Shown: one piece after another, positions 42,908 through 52,411 of the stretch
Position numbering within the stretch: the first letter of the stretch is position 1
How the letters are laid out: each line of letters opens with the position of its first letter
Assembly (NCBI RefSeq): GCF_000220705.2
Contig: NZ_CP023202.1
Location: 3,348,001-3,412,000, forward strand
DNA from: Streptomyces xinghaiensis S187
GTDB lineage: Bacteria; Actinomycetota; Actinomycetes; Streptomycetales; Streptomycetaceae
Direction of reading: 5' to 3'
Length of the DNA: 64,000 bases
The notes under the pieces: generated by a model
What the model was told of the DNA's origin: nothing
What the model saw: the letters and a program-made list of their open reading frames with translations, nothing else
The model's database searches: none
Made by a program: the position numbers and the translations under genes

Positions 42908-44013
42908 CACGGTGGCGGGGCGGCGGTGGCCGCGGCCGCGCGCCGGTGCCGCCGTTCCGCGGCCACGGCGACGGCGCGGGGGGTGAGGACGGAGCCGACG
43001 AGCAGCAGCCCGGTGACGATCACCTGGACCTCGTTCGCCACGTCGTTGAGGGTGAGGAGGTTCTTGAGGACGCCGATCAGCAGCACCCCGCACACGGCGC
43101 CGATGAGCGTGCCCTTGCCACCGTTGAAGTCGACCCCGCCGAGGAGCACGGCGGCGATGACGAGCATCTCGAAGCCGAAGCCGTTGTCGGCGCGTGCGCT
43201 GCCGTAGCGGAGGGTGAAGACGATCCCGGCGAAGGCCGCGAGGAGTCCGGTGACGGTGAAGAGGAGCAGCTTGATCCGCTTCACCCGGAGGCCGGCGAAG
43301 TACGCGGCCTCCTCCTGCGCCCCGATGGCGAAGAGCGCCCGGCCGAGGGCGGTGGCGTGCAGCGCGACGCCGGTGACCACCGCCAGCGCCAGGAACAGCA
43401 CCACGGGGTAGGGCAGGAAGGTGCCGGGGAGCGTCGTGGTGTCGCTCGCCCAGCGCGCGTACGTCTCGGGGAAACCGGTCACCGCGTTGCTGCCGAGGAC
43501 GACCGAGGCGAGACCGCGGTAGAGCGCGAGGGTGCCGATGGTGACGGCGAGCGGCGGCAGCCCGATCCGGGTGACCAGCCAGCCGTTGAGCAGCCCGCCC
43601 GCGACCCCGGCCAGCAGCACCACGGGCACGATCAGCTCGAACGCCCATCCGGCTTCCCAGAGGGCGCCGGTGAGGGCACTGGCCAGGCCGAGCACGGAGG
43701 CGACGGAGAGGTCCACCTGCCCGGCGACCACCAGCAGGGTCATCGGGAGGGCGATGAGTGCCACCTCGGCGATGTCGTTGAGCGCGAAGGCGAGGTTGCC
43801 GGGGTCCGCGAAGCCCTCGGTGGTGGCGAGCCCGGTGGCGAAAACGGCCGTGAGCAGGATGCCGATCACCGTGTCCCAGCGCAGGGCCACGCCCTTCACC
43901 CGCCCGGCCGGCCCGGGGCGGGTGGGGCGTCCGCCGGAGCTGCCCCCGGAACGCCCGCCGGGGCGCTGCTCCGGGTGCGGCCGGCCCGCCGCGGTGTCAG
44001 ACGCCGTCGGCAT
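42907..44013 (-). CDS. rhaQ: rhamnose ABC transporter permease
   Basis: The 368-residue permease has nine or ten hydrophobic helices of the BPD_transp_2 family (VIGILLTAVFATGLATTEGF, VALIALPMTLLVVAGQVDLS, LLAGVAGGLLNGWLVTRIGL) and the ATPase-contact sequence NGGKGTLIGAVCGVLLIGV near the C-terminus. A Gly/Pro/Arg-rich 40-residue cytoplasmic leader precedes the first helix. Its start overlaps the RhaP stop by 17 bases. Confidence 0.92.
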   Translation of the reverse strand: MPTASDTAAGRPHPEQRPGGRSGGSSGGRPTRPGPAGRVKGVALRWDTVIGILLTAVFATGLATTEGFADPGNLAFALNDIAEVALIALPMTLLVVAGQVDLSVASVLGLASALTGALWEAGWAFELIVPVVLLAGVAGGLLNGWLVTRIGLPPLAVTIGTLALYRGLASVVLGSNAVTGFPETYARWASDTTTLPGTFLPYPVVLFLALAVVTGVALHATALGRALFAIGAQEEAAYFAGLRVKRIKLLLFTVTGLLAAFAGIVFTLRYGSARADNGFGFEMLVIAAVLLGGVDFNGGKGTLIGAVCGVLLIGVLKNLLTLNDVANEVQVIVTGLLLVGSVLTPRAVAVAAERRHRRAAAATAAPPP

Positions 44014-45049
44014 GGTGGGGGCTCCTCTTCCGCAGGGCGCGGGTGACGCGCAGGTGGACGACGCGGTCGACGCTGATGGCCGCCAGCAGCAGCGCACCCG
44101 TGATGGCCCCCTGCCAGAAGGCGTCGACCCTGAGGACGACCAGGGCGCTGCCGATGGTGGTGAGCAGCAGGGCGCCGAGCGCCGCGCCCCAGACGGTGCC
44201 GACGCCGCCGGTGATGGCGACGCCACCGACGACGACCGCGCTGACGACCGTCAGTTCCCAGCCGCGGGCGTTGTCGGCGACGACGGTCCCGAACCGGGCC
44301 AGCCAGAGGGCTCCGGCGAAGCCCGCGACCGCCCCGGAGAAGAGGTAGGCGGCGAGGACGCGGCGGCGGATCGGGATTCCCGCGAGACGGGCGGCCTCCG
44401 GGCTGGAGCCGATCGCGTACAGCTCCCGTCCGCCGTGGTAGGAGCGCAGGTAGAAGGCGGTGGCGGCGAGCACGGCCGCGGTGATCAGCAGCAGATACGG
44501 CACACCGAGGAGGCTGCCGCTGCCGAGCCGCAGCACGGCGCCGGGCACCTCGCCCGCGCTGATCTGCTCGCCCTGCGCCCACCAGTAGTCGACGCCCTGG
44601 ACGATGTACAGCGTTCCGAGGGTGACGACCAGCGCGGGTACCCGGCCGAAGCTGACGAGGACGCCGTTGACCAGCCCGGCGAGCAGCCCGATCCCGGTGC
44701 CGACCAGCAGGACGGTGAGCGGCCCGTGCTCCGTGCCGGCGGCGAAGGTGCCGCAGGCGAAGGCGGAGAGGCCGACCACCGAACCGGCCGACAGGTCGAT
44801 GTTCCGGGTGATGACGACGACCGCCTGGCCGACCGCGAGCAGCACCAGGATCGATGCGTTGAGCAGCAGGTCCTTGACGCCCTGGTCGGACAGGAAGCGG
44901 GGGTTGGCCGCCCAGGTGGAGAGGATCAGCAGGGCCAGGGCGCCGGCGATGCTGATCTCCCGGGCCCGGAGGACGGCGTCGGCGAGGGCGCGTGCCGAGC
45001 GCCCGGTGGCGGGCGGGGCCGCGGGGGGCGGCCGGAGGGTGGTGGTCAT
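43997..45049 (-). CDS. rhaP: rhamnose ABC transporter permease
   Basis: The 350-residue permease is the partner of RhaQ in the same family: EISIAGALALLILSTWAANP, AVVVITRNIDLSAGSVVGLS, GVGTVWGAALGALLLTTIGS. It starts at the ATG before TTTLRPPPAAP. This overlaps the RhaT stop (ATGA), so ATPase and permease are coupled, and its own stop overlaps RhaQ. Together they form the membrane channel for L-rhamnose. Confidence 0.92.
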   Translation of the reverse strand: MTTTLRPPPAAPPATGRSARALADAVLRAREISIAGALALLILSTWAANPRFLSDQGVKDLLLNASILVLLAVGQAVVVITRNIDLSAGSVVGLSAFACGTFAAGTEHGPLTVLLVGTGIGLLAGLVNGVLVSFGRVPALVVTLGTLYIVQGVDYWWAQGEQISAGEVPGAVLRLGSGSLLGVPYLLLITAAVLAATAFYLRSYHGGRELYAIGSSPEAARLAGIPIRRRVLAAYLFSGAVAGFAGALWLARFGTVVADNARGWELTVVSAVVVGGVAITGGVGTVWGAALGALLLTTIGSALVVLRVDAFWQGAITGALLLAAISVDRVVHLRVTRALRKRSPHHADGV

Positions 45050-46707
45050 GCCGCCCGCTCCTTCCCGGCGAGCCCGGTGGCCGCGGCCATGACGGCGGTT
45101 TCGGTGGCCCGTTCCCGGGGGATCTCGGCGGTCAGCCGGCCCTCGTGCATGACGAGGACCCGGTCCGCCATGCCGAGCACCTCCGGGAGATCGGAGGAGA
45201 TCATCAGCACCGCGAGCCCGTCGGCCGCGAGCGAGGACAGCAGGCGGTGCACCTCGGCCTTGGTCCCGACGTCGATGCCGCGGGTGGGTTCGTCGACGAC
45301 GAGCACCGAGGGGCCGGTGGCGAGCCACTTGGCCAGCACGACCTTCTGCTGGTTGCCGCCGGAGAGCACCCCGGCCGGGTCGGAGAGGCGGCCGTACCGC
45401 AGGTGCAGCCGCACGGCCCAGTCGGCGGCCCGTCCGCGTTCGAGGGAGCGGCGCACCAGGCCGGCTCCGCCGAGCCGGCCGAGGCCGGTCAGCCCGATGT
45501 TGCGTTCGATGGAGAGGTCCATGACCAGGCCCTGGCGGCGGCGGTCCTCGGGGACGAGCGCCAGCCCGGCCGCCATGGCGGCGGTGGGGGAACCGGCGCG
45601 CAGCGGCCGCCCGTTGACGCGCACCTCTCCGGCGTCCGGGCGGTCGATGCCGAAGACGGCCCGCGCCACCTCCGAGCGCCCGGCGCCCACCAGGCCGGCG
45701 AGGGCGACGATCTCGCCGCGGCGCACGTCGAAGGAGACGTCGCGGAAGACGCCCTCGCGGGTCAGCCGGCGCACCGACAGGGCCGTCTCCCCGACGTCCG
45801 CGGGCCGCTTGGGGTAGAGGTCGTCGAGCTCACGGCCGACCATGCGGTGGACGAGGTCCTCCTCGGTGAGGCCGGCCAGCGGCTCGGAGGAGACCCGTTG
45901 GCCGTCGCGCAGGACCGTGACCCGCCGGCACAGCTCGAAGATCTCCCGCAGCCGGTGGGAGATGAAGAGCACGGCCGTGCCCTCGGCGCGCAGGCTCTCC
46001 ACGACCCCGAACAGGCGTGCCGTCTCGGTGCCGGTGAGGGCGGCCGTGGGCTCGTCCATGACGAGCACCCGGGCGTCGAAGGAGAGGGCCTTGGCGATCT
46101 CGACGATCTGCTGGTCGGCGATCGACAGGCCGCGGGCGGGCCGGTCGGGGTCGGGGTCCACGCCGAGCCGTCGCATGAGGGAGGCGGTGGCGTCGCGGAC
46201 GGCGGCGCGGTCGATGCGGCCGAGGGCGGGGCGGAAGGGGCGGGAAGGGCGGGAGGGGCGGGAACCGTCGGAGGGGGCGGGGGTCCGGAAGGGGCGGGAG
46301 ACGCGCGGCAGGCGGCCCATGAAGACGTTCTCCGCGACGGAGAGGTCCGGGAAGAGCGTCGGCTCCTGGTGGATCACCGCGATGCCCGCGTGCCGGGCGT
46401 CGGCGGGACCGTGGAAGACGACGGGGCGGCCGTCGAGCAGCAGTTCGCCCGCGTCCGGGCGGTGGACCCCCGCGAGGATCTTGATGAGCGTGGACTTGCC
46501 TGCGCCGTTCTCCCCCGCCAGGGCGTGGGCCTCACCGGGGAACAGCTCCAGGGAGACGCCCCGCAGGGCGCGGACGGCGCCGAAGGACTTGTGCACGGCG
46601 CGCAGGGACAGGACGGGTTCGGCGGGGGCGCAGGGACCGGCGGGCTCCTGGGATTTCCGGGGCTCCGGGGCCCCGGCGGGTCCCGCGCCCGGGTCGGGCT
46701 CGTTCAT
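45046..46707 (-). CDS. rhaT: rhamnose ABC transporter ATPase (double domain)
   Basis: The 553-residue protein contains two ABC ATPase domains, as in sugar importers of the RbsA/RhaT type. Domain 1 has Walker A AGENGAGKSTLIKIL and Walker B VLVMDEPTAALTG; domain 2 has the degenerate P-loop AGLVGAGRSEVARAVFG, the signature LSGGNQQKVVLAKWL and Walker B VLVVDEPTRGIDVG. An odd insert of about 30 residues (PRVSRPFRTPAPSDGSRPSR and on) splits domain 1 before its helical part; the DNA there is a simple G-rich repeat. It is the first gene of the minus-strand operon. Confidence 0.94.
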   Translation of the reverse strand: MNEPDPGAGPAGAPEPRKSQEPAGPCAPAEPVLSLRAVHKSFGAVRALRGVSLELFPGEAHALAGENGAGKSTLIKILAGVHRPDAGELLLDGRPVVFHGPADARHAGIAVIHQEPTLFPDLSVAENVFMGRLPRVSRPFRTPAPSDGSRPSRPSRPFRPALGRIDRAAVRDATASLMRRLGVDPDPDRPARGLSIADQQIVEIAKALSFDARVLVMDEPTAALTGTETARLFGVVESLRAEGTAVLFISHRLREIFELCRRVTVLRDGQRVSSEPLAGLTEEDLVHRMVGRELDDLYPKRPADVGETALSVRRLTREGVFRDVSFDVRRGEIVALAGLVGAGRSEVARAVFGIDRPDAGEVRVNGRPLRAGSPTAAMAAGLALVPEDRRRQGLVMDLSIERNIGLTGLGRLGGAGLVRRSLERGRAADWAVRLHLRYGRLSDPAGVLSGGNQQKVVLAKWLATGPSVLVVDEPTRGIDVGTKAEVHRLLSSLAADGLAVLMISSDLPEVLGMADRVLVMHEGRLTAEIPRERATETAVMAAATGLAGKERAA

Positions 46708-46781
46708 GGGGGCTCCTCGGCGGCGGGGGCGGCTCGACGGTTCCGGGGCCGGGACGGCGAAGGGGTGGGAAGCGAGCAGGG

Positions 46782-46801
46782 TGGATGAAAGGATTCATCC
46801 A
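46782..46801. promoter_or_regulatory. LacI-type operator candidate 1
   Basis: TGGATGAA and TTCATCCA form a perfect 8-bp inverted repeat around AGGA, about 75 bases upstream of the rhaT start. A dyad of this size between divergent sugar operons, next to a LacI gene, is a likely repressor site. Confidence 0.65.
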
Positions 46802-46950
46802 GTTGCCGGGGAACGTAGAACCGCCCCGGCGGCGGCGTCAATGGGCGTGCACGCGGAAGTTCCCGATCTTCGCCCGTGAGCCAGGGCTGTCGGGCCCGGT
46901 CGGTCCGTTCCGCACCTTGACAGCCCTGGAAGGCGCCCTTAGTTTCCGAG

Positions 46951-46964
46951 TCAAAACGATTCAA
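46951..46964. promoter_or_regulatory. LacI-type operator candidate 2
   Basis: TCAAAACGATTCAA has the central CG and partial dyad of LacI-family sites and shares the GATTCA half with candidate 1. It lies 27 bases upstream of the rhaI start, well placed to block that promoter. Confidence 0.5.
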
Positions 46965-46990
46965 TGCCGAGGCCCGGGGAGCGCCGATCC

Positions 46991-48169
46991 ATGACTGCCG
47001 CCGTATCCGCCGTGCAGGCGGCCCTGAGGTCCCAGGCCATCGAGACGCCTTCCTGGGCGTACGGCAACTCGGGCACCCGGTTCAAGGTGTTCGCACAGCC
47101 CGGCGTCCCGCGCACGGTCCGGGAGAAGCTCGACGACGCCGCCCAGGTGCACCGGCACACCGGCGTCGCGCCGAGCGTCGCCCTGCACATCCCCTGGGAC
47201 CGGGTGGACGACTACGCGGCGCTCGCCGCGTACGCCCGGGAGCGGGGACTGCGGCTGGGCACGGTCAACTCCAACGTCTTCCAGGACGACGACTACAAGC
47301 TCGGCTCGGTCACCCACCCCGACCCGGCCGTGCGCCGCAAGGCCACGGACCACCTGCTGGAGTGCGTCGCCATCATGGACGCCACGGGATCGCGGGACCT
47401 GAAGCTGTGGTTCTCCGACGGCACCAACTACCCCGGCCAGGACGACACCGCCACCCGTCAGGGCCGGCTCGCCGAGGCCCTGGCCGAGGTGTACGAACGG
47501 CTGGGCGAGGGGCAGCGGATGCTGCTGGAGTACAAGCTCTTCGAACCGTCCTTCTACACGATGGACGTGCCGGACTGGGGCACCGCCTACGCGCACTGCC
47601 TCAGACTCGGGCCCAGGGCACGGGTGGTGGTCGACACCGGGCACCACGCCCCCGGAACCAACATCGAGTTCATCGTGGCCCTCCTGCTGCGCGAGGGAAG
47701 ACTCGGCGGCTTCGACTTCAACTCCCGCTTCTACGCCGACGACGACCTCATGGTGGGCGCCGCCGACCCCTTCCAGCTCTTCCGCATCCTGCACGAGGTG
47801 GCCAAGAACGGCGGCTTCCGGGACGGGGACGGCATGGAGGGCGTCGCCTTCATGCTCGACCAGTGCCACAACATCGAGGCCAAGATCCCCGGGGTGATCC
47901 GCTCGGTGATGAACGTCCAGGAGGCCACCGCCAAGGCCCTGCTGGTCGACCTCGACGCGCTGCGCGCCGCACAGCGGGCCGGTGACGTCCTCGGCGCGAA
48001 CGCCGTCCTGATGGACGCCTACAACACCGATGTCCGCCCGCTGCTCGCCGGACTCCGCGAGGAGCAGGGGCTGCACCCGGACCCGATGGCCGCCTACCGG
48101 GAATCCGGCTGGCAGGAATGGATCGTCGCGGAGCGCGTGGGGGGCGAACAGGCCGGCTGGGGAGCCTGA
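46991..48169 (+). CDS. rhaI: L-rhamnose isomerase
   Basis: The 392-residue TIM-barrel enzyme converts L-rhamnose to L-rhamnulose. It matches the RhaI type (as in Pseudomonas and Rhizobium): IETPSWAYGNSGTRFKVFAQ at the start, LKLWFSDGTNYPGQDD, metal ligands in MLLEYKLFEPSFYTMDVPDW and VVVDTGHHAPGTNIEFIVAL, then FDFNSRFYADDDLMVG. The ATG at 46991 has GGGGAG upstream; an ATG at 46964 would overlap operator candidate 2. Confidence 0.95.
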   Translation: MTAAVSAVQAALRSQAIETPSWAYGNSGTRFKVFAQPGVPRTVREKLDDAAQVHRHTGVAPSVALHIPWDRVDDYAALAAYARERGLRLGTVNSNVFQDDDYKLGSVTHPDPAVRRKATDHLLECVAIMDATGSRDLKLWFSDGTNYPGQDDTATRQGRLAEALAEVYERLGEGQRMLLEYKLFEPSFYTMDVPDWGTAYAHCLRLGPRARVVVDTGHHAPGTNIEFIVALLLREGRLGGFDFNSRFYADDDLMVGAADPFQLFRILHEVAKNGGFRDGDGMEGVAFMLDQCHNIEAKIPGVIRSVMNVQEATAKALLVDLDALRAAQRAGDVLGANAVLMDAYNTDVRPLLAGLREEQGLHPDPMAAYRESGWQEWIVAERVGGEQAGWGA

Positions 48170-48406
48170 GCCGGCCCGTCCCGTCCTGCCCGCGCCCCCG
48201 GCTCACCCGCCCCCCGCCTCACCCGGTCCGCCGATACACCCGGCCGATCGCCCGCCTGTTCCACCGGACGCCCCGCCGGTACGCCGCCCGCGCGGCGGTA
48301 CCCCGGTCCCCCGCACCGTCGTCTCCCGCCCCCTCCCCGCCACTCCGCCCCGCCAGTCCGCACGCCTCCCCCGCACCGGCCCGTCCCCGTACCGAAGGGC
48401 TCCGCC

Positions 48407-50461
48407 ATGGCTGCCACCGTCCCCACCGTCCGCCCCGAGGTCGCCGCCCTGCTCGAACGCGCGCACCGGCTGGGCTCCGACCCCCGGAACACCAACTACG
48501 CGGGCGGCAACGCCTCCGCCAAGGCCACCGCCACCGACCCGGTCACCGGCGGCCCGGTCGAGCTGATGTACGTCAAGGGCTCCGGCGGTGATCTCGGCAC
48601 CCTCACCGAAGCCGGGCTCGCCGTGCTCCGCCTGGACCGGCTGCGCGCCCTGCGCGAGGTCTACCCCGGGGTCGAACGCGAGGACGAGATGGTCGCCGCC
48701 TTCGACTACTGCCTGCACGGCCGGGGCGGCGCCGCCCCCTCCATCGACACCGCCATGCACGGCCTCCTCCGCGCCCCCCACGTGGACCATCTGCACCCCG
48801 ACTCCGGCATCGCGCTCGCCTGCGCCGCCGACGGCGAGGCGCTGACCCAGGAGTGCTTCGGCGACCGCGTGGTGTGGGTGCCGTGGCGCCTCCCCGGTTT
48901 CCAGCTCGGGATGGACATCGCCGCCGTCGAGGCCGCCCACCCGGAGGCCATCGGCGTCGTCCTCGGCGGGCACGGCATCACCGCCTGGGGCGCCACCTCC
49001 GAGGAGTGCGAGCACAACGCGCTGCGCATCATCCGGGGCGCCGAGGAGTTCCTCGCCGAGCGCGGCCGGGCCGAGCCCTTCGGACCCGTACTCGACGGAT
49101 ACGCACCGCTGCCCGAGGAGGAGCGCCGCGCACGCGCCGCCGCCATCGCCCCGCTGATCCGCGGGCTGGTCTCCACCGACGCCCGCCAAGCCGGCCACTT
49201 CACCGACTCCCCCGCCGTCCTCGACTTCCTCTCCCGCGCCGCGCATCCGCGGCTGGCCGCCCTGGGCACCTCCTGCCCCGACCACTTCCTGCGCACCAAG
49301 GTCCGCCCGCTGCTGCTGGACCTGCCACCCGGTACACCCCCGGCCGAGACCGCCGCCCGGCTGCGGGAGCTGCACGCCGCCTACCGCGAGGAGTACGCCG
49401 CCTACTACACCCGGTACGCGACGGCGGACTCCCCCGCCCTGCGCGGCGCGGACCCGGCGATCGTGCTCGTGCCGGGCGTCGGCATGTTCTCGTTCGGAAA
49501 GGACAAGCAGACCGCCCGGGTCGCCGGTGAGTTCTACCTCAACGCGATCAACGTGATGCGCGGCGCCGAGGCCGTCTCCTCGTACGCGCCCATCGAGGAG
49601 AGCGAGAAGTTCCGGATCGAGTACTGGGAGCTGGAGGAGGCCAAGCTGCGACGGATGCCGGCGCCCAAGCCGCTGGCGACGCGGATCGCGCTGGTCACCG
49701 GCGGCGGCTCGGGCATCGGGCGGGCCGTCGCCCACCGGCTGGCCGCCGAGGGCGCGGCCGTGGCCGTCGCCGATCTGGACGGGGAGCGGGCGCGGACGGT
49801 CGCCGGGGAGCTGGGCGGGCCGGACCGGGCGGTCGCCGTCACCGCCGACGTCACCTCGGAGGAGGGGATCACGGACGCCCTGCGGGCCGCGGCGCTCGCC
49901 TTCGGCGGGGTGGACCTCGTCGTCAACAACGCCGGGATCTCCGTCTCCAAGCCGCTCCTGGAGACGACGGCCGCGGACTGGGACCGGCAGCACGCCATCA
50001 TGGCGCGCGGCTCCTTCCTCGTCTCCCGCGAGGCCGCCCGGATCATGACCGAACAGGGCCTGGGCGGCGACATCGTCTACATCGTCTCCAAGAACGGCGT
50101 CGTCGCCGGCCCCGACAACATCGCCTACGGCGCCGCCAAGGCCGACCAGGCCCACCAGGTGCGGCTGCTCGCCGCCGAGCTGGGCGGACACGGCATCCGC
50201 GTCAACGGTGTCAACCCGGACGGCGTGGTGCGCGGCTCCGGCATCTTCGCCGGGGGATGGGGCGCGCGGCGGGCCGCGGTGTACGGGGTGCCGGAGGAGA
50301 AGCTGGGCGAGTTCTACGCCCGGCGAACGCTGCTGGGGCGGGAGGTGCTGCCCGAGCACGTCGCGAACGCCGTCTTCGTGCTGACGGGCGGGGAGTTGAG
50401 CCACACCACGGGGCTGCACATCCCGGTGGACGCGGGGGTGGCGGCGGCGTTCCTGCGGTGA
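48407..50461 (+). CDS. rhaD: bifunctional rhamnulose-1-P aldolase/alcohol dehydrogenase
   Basis: The 684-residue fusion has an N-terminal class II aldolase domain (about 20-250; zinc His in DHLHPDSGIALACAADGEAL and in VVLGGHGITAWGATSEEC) and a C-terminal short-chain dehydrogenase: the NAD motif TGGGSGIG at 431-438, NNAG, and Ser/Tyr/Lys in IVSKNGVVAGPDNIAYGAAK. In actinomycetes and Bacillus (YuxG type) this protein splits L-rhamnulose 1-phosphate to DHAP and L-lactaldehyde and oxidises the aldehyde. It follows rhaI by 237 bases. Confidence 0.93.
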   Translation: MAATVPTVRPEVAALLERAHRLGSDPRNTNYAGGNASAKATATDPVTGGPVELMYVKGSGGDLGTLTEAGLAVLRLDRLRALREVYPGVEREDEMVAAFDYCLHGRGGAAPSIDTAMHGLLRAPHVDHLHPDSGIALACAADGEALTQECFGDRVVWVPWRLPGFQLGMDIAAVEAAHPEAIGVVLGGHGITAWGATSEECEHNALRIIRGAEEFLAERGRAEPFGPVLDGYAPLPEEERRARAAAIAPLIRGLVSTDARQAGHFTDSPAVLDFLSRAAHPRLAALGTSCPDHFLRTKVRPLLLDLPPGTPPAETAARLRELHAAYREEYAAYYTRYATADSPALRGADPAIVLVPGVGMFSFGKDKQTARVAGEFYLNAINVMRGAEAVSSYAPIEESEKFRIEYWELEEAKLRRMPAPKPLATRIALVTGGGSGIGRAVAHRLAAEGAAVAVADLDGERARTVAGELGGPDRAVAVTADVTSEEGITDALRAAALAFGGVDLVVNNAGISVSKPLLETTAADWDRQHAIMARGSFLVSREAARIMTEQGLGGDIVYIVSKNGVVAGPDNIAYGAAKADQAHQVRLLAAELGGHGIRVNGVNPDGVVRGSGIFAGGWGARRAAVYGVPEEKLGEFYARRTLLGREVLPEHVANAVFVLTGGELSHTTGLHIPVDAGVAAAFLR

Positions 50462-50821
50462 ACCGGGGACAGGGTCGCGGGCCGGTCCGGTGCGGTGCCG
50501 GCACGTGCGGCGGGCGCCTCCCGCGTGCGGTGCGGGGCCCAGGGCGCTGCACGCACCGCGGCGTACGGAGCGCGGGGGTGCACGCACCGCGGGCGCCGTG
50601 GGCGCCGTATACCGCGGGCTCCGGTGAGCCCGTCCGCCGCGGCCCCCTGCGCCCTGTCCCCCACGGGTCCGCGGGGGCCCCGTCCACCGCGCCCCGGAAG
50701 CGGAGCGCCCGCCCACCTGCCGTAGTCCGGTCCGGCCCGTGCCCCGTACCCCTCGTCGCGACCGCCCCGCCCGTCGTACCGCGACCGCTTCCTGCCCGTC
50801 CCCCTTTCCGCCGAGGTGCCG
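50462..50821. other. 360-base gap between rhaD and rhaB
   Basis: There is no gene in this gap, which is unexpectedly long inside an operon. A 14-base direct repeat TGCACGCACCGCGG occurs at 50548-50561 and 50579-50592, 31 bases apart. An extra promoter for rhaB is possible but none is recognisable. Confidence 0.5.
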
Positions 50822-52354
50822 ATGACGTCCACCCCTCCGCCCCGCTTCTCCGTCCCCTCCCGTTCCTCCCCGTCCGCCGACGTCCGGGGGCTCGTGTTCG
50901 CCGCGGCGGACCTCGGGGCGACCAGCGGCCGGGTGATCCTCGGCCGGTTCGGCCCGGACCGGCTCGACCTGACCGAGGCGCACCGCTTCCCCAACATCCC
51001 CGTCCGGCTGCCCGGCGGGCTGCACTGGGACGTCCTCGCCCTCCACCAAGGCGTCCTGGACGGGCTGCGCGCGGCGGCGCGGGCGGGCGGCGTCGCATCC
51101 GTCGGCATCGACGGCTGGGCCGTGGACTACGGACTGCTGGACGCCGACGGCCGGCTGCTCGGCAACCCGCACCACTACCGGGACGAGCGCACGGAGCGCG
51201 CGCCCGAGCAGGTGTTCGCCGTGGTGCCGCCCGAGGAGCTGTACCGGATCACCGGCCTGCAGCACTTGCCGTTCACCACCGTCTTCCAGCTCGCCTCGGC
51301 CCGGGGCAGCGCCCAACTGGACGCCGCGCAAACCCTGTTGCTCGTCCCCGACCTGCTGGTGCACTGGCTGACCGGCACCGTCGGCGCGGAGGCCACCAAC
51401 GCCTCCACCACCGGACTGTTCGACGCCACCACCCGCACCTGGTCCGCCGCGCTGGCGGACCGGCTCGGCATCCGGCCCGGACTGCTGCCCCCGCTGCGCC
51501 TCCCCGGCGAACCGGCCGGGACCCTGCTGCCGCACGTCGCCGCGTACACCGGGCTGCCGCCCTCGACCCCCGTCACCACCGTGGCCTCGCACGACACCGC
51601 CTCGGCGGTCGCCGCCGTGCCCGCCCGCGGAGCGGACTTCGCCTATGTCTCCTGCGGCACCTGGTCCCTGGCCGGTCTGGAGCTGGACGCGCCCGTGCTC
51701 ACCGAGGCCGCCCGGACCGCCGGCTTCACCAATGAACTGGGCACGGACGGCACCGTCCGCTTCCTCCGCAACATCATGGGCCTGTGGCTGCTGACGGAGA
51801 CCCTCGGCACCTGGGCGGCGCGGGGCCTGCCGCACGCTCTCGGGCCGCTGCTGGACGAGGCGGCACGGGCCCGGCCGTTCGCCGCCGTCATCGACCCGGA
51901 CGCGCCCGGGTTCCTGCCGCCCGGTGACATGCCCGCCCGGATCGCGGCCTTCTGCGAGCGCACCGGGCAGACGCCCCCGGAGAGCCCGGGCTCGCTGGTG
52001 CGCACCATCCTGGAGGCGCTGGCCCTGGCCCATGCCCGGACGGTGCGGCGGGCGGCGGAGCTGACGGGACGGGACGTGGCCGTGGTGCATCTGGTCGGCG
52101 GCGGCTCGCGCAACGCACTGTTGTGCCAACTCACCGCCGACGCGGCCGGGTTGCCCGTCGTGGCCGGACCCGCCGAGGCCACGGCCATCGGCAGTCTCCT
52201 CCTCCAGGCCCGCGCCCACGGCGCCGTCGGGGACGACCGCTCCGCACTGCGCCGGCTGGTCGCCGCGACGCAGCCGCTACGGCGCTACGAGCCGGGCGGC
52301 GACCGGCGTGCCTGGGCCGCGGCCGCCGCCCGGACCGGGCAGCGCAGTCCCTGA
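50822..52354 (+). CDS. rhaB: rhamnulokinase
   Basis: The 510-residue FGGY-family kinase phosphorylates L-rhamnulose at O1. The phosphate-binding loop is AAADLGATSGRVILGRFG (about 27-44); VGIDGWAVDYGLLDADG holds the catalytic Asp; SCGTWSLAG and VVHLVGGGSRNALLCQLTAD are the ATP-binding motifs of the C-terminal domain. The ATG at 50822 has GAGG five bases upstream. It completes the pathway with rhaI and rhaD. Confidence 0.95.
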   Translation: MTSTPPPRFSVPSRSSPSADVRGLVFAAADLGATSGRVILGRFGPDRLDLTEAHRFPNIPVRLPGGLHWDVLALHQGVLDGLRAAARAGGVASVGIDGWAVDYGLLDADGRLLGNPHHYRDERTERAPEQVFAVVPPEELYRITGLQHLPFTTVFQLASARGSAQLDAAQTLLLVPDLLVHWLTGTVGAEATNASTTGLFDATTRTWSAALADRLGIRPGLLPPLRLPGEPAGTLLPHVAAYTGLPPSTPVTTVASHDTASAVAAVPARGADFAYVSCGTWSLAGLELDAPVLTEAARTAGFTNELGTDGTVRFLRNIMGLWLLTETLGTWAARGLPHALGPLLDEAARARPFAAVIDPDAPGFLPPGDMPARIAAFCERTGQTPPESPGSLVRTILEALALAHARTVRRAAELTGRDVAVVHLVGGGSRNALLCQLTADAAGLPVVAGPAEATAIGSLLLQARAHGAVGDDRSALRRLVAATQPLRRYEPGGDRRAWAAAAARTGQRSP

Positions 52355-52411
52355 GGCCCGGGCCGGCTCCCGCCCTTGACGCGCGGCAGGCCCTCCGGAC
52401 ACCGGCCGGGG

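Larger units (their letters stand above)
46708..46990. promoter_or_regulatory. divergent rhamnose control region
   Basis: These 283 bases separate rhaT and rhaI and must hold both promoters. The most AT-rich parts are around 46780-46805 and 46940-46965, where the two operator candidates lie. No small gene is visible. Confidence 0.7.

Noticed and set aside
42990..46788. Long plus-strand frames (42946-44046, 43532-45817, 44992-46788)
   Set aside because: All are antisense to rhaQ, rhaP and rhaT, and are rich in Gly/Asp/Arg without domain features.
48203..52219. A 1338-residue open frame on the minus strand across the rhaD/rhaB region, the longest frame there
   Set aside because: It is antisense to rhaD and rhaB, whose motifs are unmistakable; high GC keeps the antisense frame open.
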